NCBI RefSeq assembly: GCF_965204195.1 | Contig: NZ_OZ241975.1 | Location: forward strand, 124,001 to 188,000 | Length of the DNA stretch: 64,000 bases | Reading direction: 5' to 3' | DNA from: Poriferisodalis sp965204195 | Lineage (GTDB): Bacteria > Actinomycetota > Acidimicrobiia > Acidimicrobiales > Poriferisodalaceae | Shown here: piece by piece, positions 59,217 to 64,000 of the stretch | Layout of the letters: each line of letters opens with the position of its first letter | Numbering within the stretch: the stretch's first letter is position 1 | The notes under the pieces: generated by a model | The model's input: only the letters and a program-made list of their open reading frames with translations | Databases searched by the model: none | What the model was told of the DNA's origin: nothing | Made by a program: the position numbers and the translations under genes

Positions 59217-59483
59217 TTAGGGGCTTCGGTAGATGTCGCGGCGGTGGCCTACCCGGACGACTTGGATCACGAGCCGATCATCGATGATCTCGGACACGAT
59301 CCGGAAGTCGCCGACCCGTACCCGGTGCGCAGAGGCCTCGCCGGCAAGCTGGACGCAGCCAGGAGGGTGTGGCTCGCCCGCCAGCAGGTCGATCGCTGCC
59401 CGAACCCGGAGCCCCTCGGCGCGTTCGAGCGCGGCGATCGCCTTGACCGCCCGGCGGGAGATCTCGACGCTGTACTGACTCAC
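59217..59483 (-). CDS. relE: RelE/ParE-family toxin
   Basis: The 88-aa product is a type II toxin candidate: YSVEISRRAVKAIAALERAE, LAGEASAHRVRVGDFRIVSEI, LVIQVVRVGHRRDIYR. The RVGDFRI and VGHRRDIY blocks are standard in RelE/ParE folds. A phd-like antitoxin gene precedes it by 12 bp. It is an mRNA-cleaving candidate only, since the activity cannot be told from ParE. Confidence 0.88.
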   Translation of the reverse strand: MSQYSVEISRRAVKAIAALERAEGLRVRAAIDLLAGEPHPPGCVQLAGEASAHRVRVGDFRIVSEIIDDRLVIQVVRVGHRRDIYRSP

Positions 59484-59495
59484 CGATGTGCCGGC

Positions 59496-59747
59496 TCACT
59501 CGAGCCCGAGCGCAGCCTTGACTTCCTCCCACGGCACGTAGTCATCTTCGGCGCGGGCCGCGTCGAGCTCGCGACGGTCCTCGGCCTCATCGGCACGGTC
59601 GACGAGCCGATCGAACGCGTCGGCGCCCAGGATCACTGCGACACGACGGCCGCGTCGCGTCACGGAAATCGGCTCGCCGGACCTGCTGGTCTCGGTGATC
59701 ACATCGGCCAGACGATTCCGAGCATCGCTGAATGCGATTTCGGTCAT
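59496..59747 (-). CDS. Phd/YefM-family antitoxin
   Basis: The 83-aa product (ATG 59747, MTEIAFSDARNRLADVITET) has the Phd fold: GEPISVTRRGRRVAVILGAD, then DRLVDRADEAEDRRELDAAR and an acidic tail. It precedes the RelE toxin gene. A palindrome lies across its start codon, which suggests autorepression. Confidence 0.88.
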   Translation of the reverse strand: MTEIAFSDARNRLADVITETSRSGEPISVTRRGRRVAVILGADAFDRLVDRADEAEDRRELDAARAEDDYVPWEEVKAALGLE

Positions 59748-59762
59748 GTACGAATTGTACAT
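59746..59762. promoter_or_regulatory. Palindrome over the phd start codon
   Basis: ATGTAC, GAATT, GTACAT form a perfect 6-bp inverted repeat around five bases. It overlaps the start codon (CAT at 59745-59747), as expected for a Phd/YefM operator. Confidence 0.6.
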
Positions 59763-59824
59763 ATGCGGTGTCGGTGGCGCGGTCGCGAAAATCTGGCGGT
59801 GCGAGAAGTCGTACGCTCTAGCTT

Positions 59825-60064
59825 GTGCCGCTCATGGCGAGCGGACGTCCACGGCACAGAAACCGCGACTTCGAGCGGCTGTTCAAACAAGCTGAAGACC
59901 ATGGCTGGCGCGTCAAGAAAACCAAGGGACACTTCGCCATGTACTGCCCGGCCGCTTGCGGCAAGCACATCGTGGCTGTGTCCGCGACGCCGTCGGATCA
60001 TCGCAGTCTGCGAAACACGAGAACGCAAATGAGGAAATGCGAGACGACCGAGGAATGGGGATGA
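59825..60064 (+). CDS. HicA-like toxin
   Basis: The 79-aa protein (or 76 aa from ATG 59834) has RDFERLFKQAEDHGWRVKKT, KGHFAMYCPAACG and VAVSATPSDHRSLRNTR, the HicA-like double-stranded RNA-binding fold with the expected His. It reads away from the Phd-RelE pair. Its stop overlaps the next gene (ATGA), so it is coupled to its partner, and the toxin gene comes first. Confidence 0.78.
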   Translation: MPLMASGRPRHRNRDFERLFKQAEDHGWRVKKTKGHFAMYCPAACGKHIVAVSATPSDHRSLRNTRTQMRKCETTEEWG

Positions 60065-60462
60065 GCGCACCACGCACTGAGGCGACCTGCAAGATCGGCA
60101 TCGTGCACGAGGATGAGCGCGGCACGAGGCCCTTGACGTATGACGAAGTGTGCTCATTCGTGAGCGACGTCATGGAGCACCTGCTCGGTGATGCGCGCGT
60201 CATCGACCCCGTGGTCTCCGGCGACGCAGAAACGGGCGAGATCGAGATCACGTTCGAGTTGCCGCGACCAGTTGCGACTTCAGAGACAGATGTTGAAGTA
60301 TTCGACATCGTCCACGACGCGGGTGCCGCTCTCGGCGCAGAGTGGCGCAACATGCCGACCGGAGACCTCGAGCCACGCGCTCGGAAACGACCGCAGGCGA
60401 CAACGAAGTTGACGCGACACAGCCAGCGTGTACAGGACGTACGCGAGCCAGTTCCTGCCTAG
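60061..60462 (+). CDS. Partner of the HicA-like toxin, 133 aa
   Basis: The 133-aa protein begins MSAPRTEATCKIGIVHEDER and has DEVCSFVSDVMEHLLGDARV, GEIEITFELPRPVATSE and DIVHDAGAALGAEWRN, then a basic tail (RARKRPQATTKLTRHS). It does not match a HicB RNase-H-like or DNA-binding domain. The overlap with hicA and the one-strand pair suggest an antitoxin-like function. That is inference. I do not recognise the family. Confidence 0.6.
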   Translation: MSAPRTEATCKIGIVHEDERGTRPLTYDEVCSFVSDVMEHLLGDARVIDPVVSGDAETGEIEITFELPRPVATSETDVEVFDIVHDAGAALGAEWRNMPTGDLEPRARKRPQATTKLTRHSQRVQDVREPVPA

Positions 60463-60633
60463 CCACGATCCCGGCTCCGGTCGCAGTTTTCACTGCCCGA
60501 AATGGCGTAACCCCGGCCGTTTGCCGAGGCATTGACGGTTCCGGGGTCTTCGACCGCGAGCTTACCCAGGTGCGCGAAGATGTGGCTCGCCTCGTTCAGA
60601 GGCACGACCTCCTCCGCAACAGGCTGAGCTGGT

Positions 60634-62163
60634 TCAGGCGAGGGGGCCGGTGGTTGATTCGACTGCGGGGACGAGGGCCTCGTCGGCGAGCATCTGATCG
60701 GCTGCGGCGAGCTCGGGCGACAGCCAGCGGTCGGGTCCGGGGCCCGGCACTTCGCTGCGCAGCAGGCTGAGCGCCGCTGCGGTGCCTGCTGCGGGCTGCA
60801 GGGGTGCACGCAGCTCGATGCCGCGGGCCGCGGTCACCCATTCGATGGCCAGGATGCGGCGCAGGTTGGCGACGGCCCGGCGGAGCTTGCGGGCCGCGCC
60901 CCAGCCCATCGACACGTGGTCCTCCTGCATGGCCGAGGTGGGCAGCGAGTCCACCGCGGCCGGTGCGGCTAGGCGCCGGTTCTCGGCACACAGGGCGGCC
61001 GCCGTGTACTGGCCGATCATCAGGCCGCTGTCCACGCCAGGGTCGTCGGCCAGGAAGGGCGGGAGCCCAGCGGACCGCTTGGGATCGAGCAACCGGTCGA
61101 TGCGGCGCTCCGCGATGGCGCCCACCTCGGCCGCGGCGATCGCGAGATAGTCGGCTGCCAGCGCCACCGGAGCTCCGTGGAAGTTGCCGCACGACTCCAC
61201 CCGACCGTCGGGCAGCACCATCGGATTGTCGATGGCCGAGGCCAGCTCCCGATCGGTCACGTCGGCGGCGAAGTCGAGAGTGTCGCGAGCTGCGCCGTGG
61301 ACTTGGGGCGTGCACCTGATGGAGTAGGCGTCCTGCACCCGGTCGTCACCGTGGCGGCGGCTGGCCACGATGGGCGAGCCGCCCAGCACGGCGCGCAGGT
61401 TGGCCGCGCTGGCCTGCTGGCCGGGATGGGGCCGCAGCTCGAGCAGGTCGGCGGCAAAGGCCCGGTCGGTGGCCAGCAGCGCCTCGACGCTGCAGGCAGC
61501 CACGATGTCGGCAACGGTGAGCAGGCTGGCCAGATCGTGGACGGCTAGGCAGAGCATTCCCAGGATCCCGTCAGTGCCGTTGGTGAGGGCTAGGCCCTCC
61601 TTCTCGGCCAGCACCAAGGGTTCGATGCCCGCCGACGCCAAGGCCTCGGCCCCGCTGATCGTGCCTCCGCTGTCGGTGAGCACCTCGCCTTCCCCGACCA
61701 GCACGAGCGCTGCATGAGCGAGCGGCGCAAGGTCGCCGCTGGCCCCCAGCGAGCCATGCTCTGGTACCACGGGAACCAGGCCCGCATTGATCAGGCGCAC
61801 CAGCGTCTCCGCCATCTGCGGTCGCGACCCCGAGACGCCGAAGGCGAGCGTGCGGGCCCGCAGGAACATCATGGCCCGCACCACCTCGGGCTCGACCGGC
61901 GGTCCCATCCCGGCGGCATGGGACCGGATCAACGACTGCTGCAAGGCAGCGCGACGATTAGCGGGAATGGTGGTGTTGGCTAACGCGCCGAAGCCGGTGG
62001 AGACGCCGTAGGCCGGCTCGCCCTCGGCCAAGGTCTCGACGATGTGGCGGGCCGCGGCCATCCGGCCGAGCGCGCCGGCGCTGAGGCGAACCTGCTCTCG
62101 GCGGCGGGCAACCGCGACGACGTCGGCGACGGTGACGCCCGGGCCGTCCACTTCCACCGTCAT
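60634..62163 (-). CDS. hutH: Histidine ammonia-lyase
   Basis: HutH converts histidine to urocanate and ammonia. The 509-aa protein starts at ATG 62163 (MTVEVDGPGVTVADVV). A longer frame upstream runs through a repeat and the iclR gene and is rejected. The MIO prosthetic group forms from ASG in GSLGASGDLAPLAH. Others: YGVSTGFGALANTTIPANRR, QDAYSIRCTPQVHGA, SAIDNPMVL and SAMQEDHVSMGWGAARKLRR. The gene is leftward, after iclR. A decayed copy of its end is 3.5 kb further on. Confidence 0.95.
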   Translation of the reverse strand: MTVEVDGPGVTVADVVAVARRREQVRLSAGALGRMAAARHIVETLAEGEPAYGVSTGFGALANTTIPANRRAALQQSLIRSHAAGMGPPVEPEVVRAMMFLRARTLAFGVSGSRPQMAETLVRLINAGLVPVVPEHGSLGASGDLAPLAHAALVLVGEGEVLTDSGGTISGAEALASAGIEPLVLAEKEGLALTNGTDGILGMLCLAVHDLASLLTVADIVAACSVEALLATDRAFAADLLELRPHPGQQASAANLRAVLGGSPIVASRRHGDDRVQDAYSIRCTPQVHGAARDTLDFAADVTDRELASAIDNPMVLPDGRVESCGNFHGAPVALAADYLAIAAAEVGAIAERRIDRLLDPKRSAGLPPFLADDPGVDSGLMIGQYTAAALCAENRRLAAPAAVDSLPTSAMQEDHVSMGWGAARKLRRAVANLRRILAIEWVTAARGIELRAPLQPAAGTAAALSLLRSEVPGPGPDRWLSPELAAADQMLADEALVPAVESTTGPLA

Positions 62164-62167
62164 GCCC

Positions 62168-62238
62168 GAGGCTGAGCCGGCAGGCGAAGCCGTGGCCCGA
62201 GCGGCCCGTGAGCGCAGCGAACCAGAGCGGGAAACAAC
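62168..62238 (+). repeat. Dispersed intergenic repeat, copy E
   Basis: GAGGCTGAGCCGGCAGGCGA, AGCCGTGGCCCGAGCGGCCC, GTGAGCGCAGCGAACCAGAG and CGGGAAACAAC. It lies five bases upstream of the hutH start and 19 bp after the iclR stop. It is about 90% the same as copy C. Confidence 0.75.
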
Positions 62239-62257
62239 TGGCGATGCGCCGAAGCGT

Positions 62258-62995
62258 TCATCGTTCGGTACCTCCAGCAGGAGTCGAAGGGACGGAGGAG
62301 AACGCGGCCGACGTGGCGACGGCGGCTTCGACCACGGCATCGGCCGCCGTCTGCAGGCGGGTGCCGGTGAGCCGGTCCGCCGGGCCCAGCACGGACAGCG
62401 CGGCGATCGCGCCGTCGGGGCCGTGGACGGGAGCGCAGACCGCCGTGACGTCGGGCTCGATGGCGCCGGTGTTGAAAACGGGCGCTGGACGGGCGTCGCG
62501 GCCCAGGGGAGCGGCCTGCAGCGCCGCGCCCACGGCGGTGCCGTCGATCGGCACCGAGCGGCCCACCCAGCCGACGTGGCGGATCGCCCGGCGACCTTCG
62601 ACCGTGGCGATGTAGACGGCAGTATCACCGTCGCGCACGGCCAGGTATGCGGATTCTTCGGTGGCTTCCACCAGCCGTTCGAGCTCTGGCCCCGCAGCGG
62701 CCCGGAGCCGGGCGTAGGGACCGGATTGCAGCGACGCCAGAGCGGTGCGCACGAACGCCGGACCCACCGAGTACGAACCGGACGTGTCCTTGACGAGATA
62801 GCCGCGGTCGGTCAGCACTCGCAGATGCCGCAGCGCCGTGCTCGCCGGCATGTCCGTGCGGGCGGCTGCCGCAGAGAGGCTGAGCTCGCCGTTGGTAACC
62901 ACGGTGTCGAGCAGTTCCAGCACCCGTTCTGCGGAGCGCGATCGGTGCAGCGGAGACACAGCAGTAGTTTCACTATCTGAAATCACTTGCTGCAT
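62258..62995 (-). CDS. IclR-family transcriptional regulator of the hut genes
   Basis: The 245-aa protein starts at ATG 62995 (MQQVISDSETTAVSP). It has an N-terminal winged helix (RVLELLDTVVTNGELSLSAA, MPASTALRHLRVLTDRGYLV) and a C-terminal effector domain (VRDGDTAVYIATVEGRRAIR, GRSVPIDGTAVGAALQ, VCAPVHGPDGAIAALSVLGP). It sits between hutH and the divergent hutU, with palindromes in the 65-bp spacer. It probably responds to histidine or urocanate, which is inference. Confidence 0.9.
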   Translation of the reverse strand: MQQVISDSETTAVSPLHRSRSAERVLELLDTVVTNGELSLSAAAARTDMPASTALRHLRVLTDRGYLVKDTSGSYSVGPAFVRTALASLQSGPYARLRAAAGPELERLVEATEESAYLAVRDGDTAVYIATVEGRRAIRHVGWVGRSVPIDGTAVGAALQAAPLGRDARPAPVFNTGAIEPDVTAVCAPVHGPDGAIAALSVLGPADRLTGTRLQTAADAVVEAAVATSAAFSSVPSTPAGGTER

Positions 62996-62996
62996 A

Positions 62997-63056
62997 TTGA
63001 CAGCATAGGCCGAACCTCGGTAACGTGCGGTGCACCGCACACCCGGCGTCGAGGTT
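62997..63056 (+). promoter_or_regulatory. hutUp: hutU promoter with nested palindromic operator
   Basis: TTGACA (62997-63002), 18 bases, TAACGT (63021-63026) form a good promoter. A perfect 16-bp palindrome, GTGCGGTG/CACCGCAC (63025-63040), covers the start point. An outer pair AACCTCG (63013-63019) and CGAGGTT (63050-63056) surrounds it. The site is a likely IclR operator. GAGG at 63051-63054 is the ribosome binding site of hutU, so the outer arm overlaps it. Confidence 0.65.
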
Positions 63057-63060
63057 GTCT

Positions 63061-64000
63061 ATGGCCACCAGCACAGAGCACGCCGCCAGCGCCCCGCCTG
63101 GCGGGGTGAGGGCTCCCACCGGCACGGCATTGACGTGCCGCAGCTGGCCCCAAGAGGCCGCCTTCCGGATGCTGCAGAACAATCTGGATCCCGAGGTGGC
63201 CGAGCGCCCCGACGAACTGGTCGTGTACGGGGGCACCGGCCGGGCGGCGCGCTCGTGGCCCGCCTTTCACGCCATGATCGGGGCGCTGACCGACCTGGCC
63301 GACGACGAGACCCTGCTGGTGCAGTCGGGCAAGCCTGTCGGCGTCGTCCAGACGCATGAATGGGCGCCCCGGGTGCTGATCGCGAACTCCAACCTGGTGC
63401 CCGATTGGGGCACCTGGGACGAATTCCGTCGCCTCGAGCATCTCGGCCTGACGATGTTCGGCCAGATGACTGCCGGGTCGTGGATCTACATCGGCACGCA
63501 GGGGATCCTGCAGGGCACCTACGAATGCTTCGGCGCCATCGCCCGCAAGCGCTTCGGGGGCTCGCTGGCTGGCACTCTCACCGTCACCGCCGGTCTGGGC
63601 GGCATGGGCGGCGCTCAGCCGCTGGCCATCACCATGAACGAGGGAGTCGCCCTGTGCATCGAGGTCGACCCCGAGCGGGTCGCTCGACGGGTGGAAACCC
63701 GCTATCTCGACGTGGTCGCCGACGACTACGCCGATGCGCTCCGCCGGTGCGACGAGGCCGTGCAGGCCCGCCGCCCGCTGTCGGTCGGACTGGTTGGCAA
63801 CGCAGCCGACTTGCTGCCCCGACTGCTGGCCGACGGCGTCGCGGCCGACATCGTCACCGACCAGACCTCAGCCCACGACCCGCTCACCTACGTGCCCAAC
63901 GACCTGTCGCCCGAGGCGTCCGAGGAGATGCGGCGCAACCAGCCCGACGAGCTCATACGCCGCGCCCGGTCGGCCATGGCCACCCACGTGGAGGCGATGG
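63061..64000 (+). CDS. hutU: Urocanate hydratase (partial, 5' part)
   Basis: HutU converts urocanate to imidazolone propionate with NAD. ATG 63061 starts a frame that is open to the window edge (313 codons). Family motifs are RMLQNNLDPEVAERPDELVV, YGGTGRAARSWPAFHAM, VQSGKPVGVVQTHEWAPRVL, NSNLVPDWGTWDEFRRLEHL, MFGQMTAGSWIYIGTQGILQ and GLGGMGGAQPLA, which contains the NAD-binding GxGGMGxAQ stretch. About 240 residues remain beyond the window. Confidence 0.95.
   Translation, partial: MATSTEHAASAPPGGVRAPTGTALTCRSWPQEAAFRMLQNNLDPEVAERPDELVVYGGTGRAARSWPAFHAMIGALTDLADDETLLVQSGKPVGVVQTHEWAPRVLIANSNLVPDWGTWDEFRRLEHLGLTMFGQMTAGSWIYIGTQGILQGTYECFGAIARKRFGGSLAGTLTVTAGLGGMGGAQPLAITMNEGVALCIEVDPERVARRVETRYLDVVADDYADALRRCDEAVQARRPLSVGLVGNAADLLPRLLADGVAADIVTDQTSAHDPLTYVPNDLSPEASEEMRRNQPDELIRRARSAMATHVEAM

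Noticed and set aside
60463..60633. Minus-strand frame with VVPLNEASHIFAHLGKLAVED after hutH
   Set aside because: It has no start of its own, overlaps the end of hutH in another frame, and matches no family that I recognise.
62164..62628. N-terminal extension of hutH by 155 codons
   Set aside because: The extension runs through repeat copy E and the iclR coding region in another frame, and HutH family similarity starts at 62163.

Overview
The window is high-GC DNA from an actinobacterium, and the origin region of its chromosome is included. The order rpmH-rnpA-yidD-yidC-jag diverging from dnaA-dnaN-recF-DUF721-gyrB-gyrA is the classical actinobacterial oriC neighbourhood. The actinobacterial families DUF3566, DUF3499 and CrgA, the fha-pstP-rodA-pbpA-pknB cluster, and four F420-type luciferase-like oxidoreductases agree. 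The many CoA-ester enzymes and the plain style of the cluster suggest a non-model lineage such as Acidimicrobiia. That placement is inference.

Layout. 1-2551: leftward translation and membrane-insertion genes (jag, yidC, yidD, rnpA, rpmH). 3018-12141: rightward replication genes, with oriC-like DnaA boxes between dnaA and dnaN. 12151-21229: a Tad-like protein, DUF3566, tRNA-Ile, small membrane proteins, lgt, two F420-type oxidoreductases, a sterol-methyltransferase-like enzyme, an MFS carrier, tRNA-Ala and a DUF1801 protein. 21261-33167: a TPR protein, a BNR propeller, a homocysteine methyltransferase, and a lipid/CoA set (enoyl-CoA hydratase, tandem class III CoA-transferase, SDR, F420 oxidoreductase, acyl-CoA synthetase, acyl-CoA dehydrogenase). 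33347-41414: DUF3499 and small proteins, then a leftward growth and division operon (FHA, fhaB, pstP, rodA, a PBP-like protein, pknB, crgA) ending at tRNA-Leu. 41549-44652: a decayed patch with FN3 remnants, an AAA/DUF4143 ATPase and a 5'-truncated quinoprotein dehydrogenase. 44836-47738: an alkylation-repair operon (ada-alkA, ogt, alkD) behind a large palindrome. 47819-56824: DUF4349 lipoprotein, glutaryl-CoA dehydrogenase, MBL hydrolase plus rhodanese, nitroreductase, ClC channel, a fourth F420 oxidoreductase, two tRNA-Ser genes and RidA. 56835-60633: an accessory island with a decayed hutH 3' end, a possibly phase-variable FN3 protein and three toxin-antitoxin-like pairs. 60634-64000: histidine utilisation (hutH, iclR, hutU), with a palindromic operator at the hutU promoter.

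Points that stand out: a PbpA-family protein that has lost its transpeptidase motifs but is still coupled to rodA; an apparent bacterial sterol C-24 methyltransferase homologue with an 11-C tract; a dispersed intergenic repeat of about 60-85 bp seen at least five times; a 13-C tract at the start of a secreted FN3 protein; an internally deleted VapC; and a toxin-antitoxin island bracketed by two hutH 3' ends. All identifications come from reading motifs and family patterns. No database search was run.
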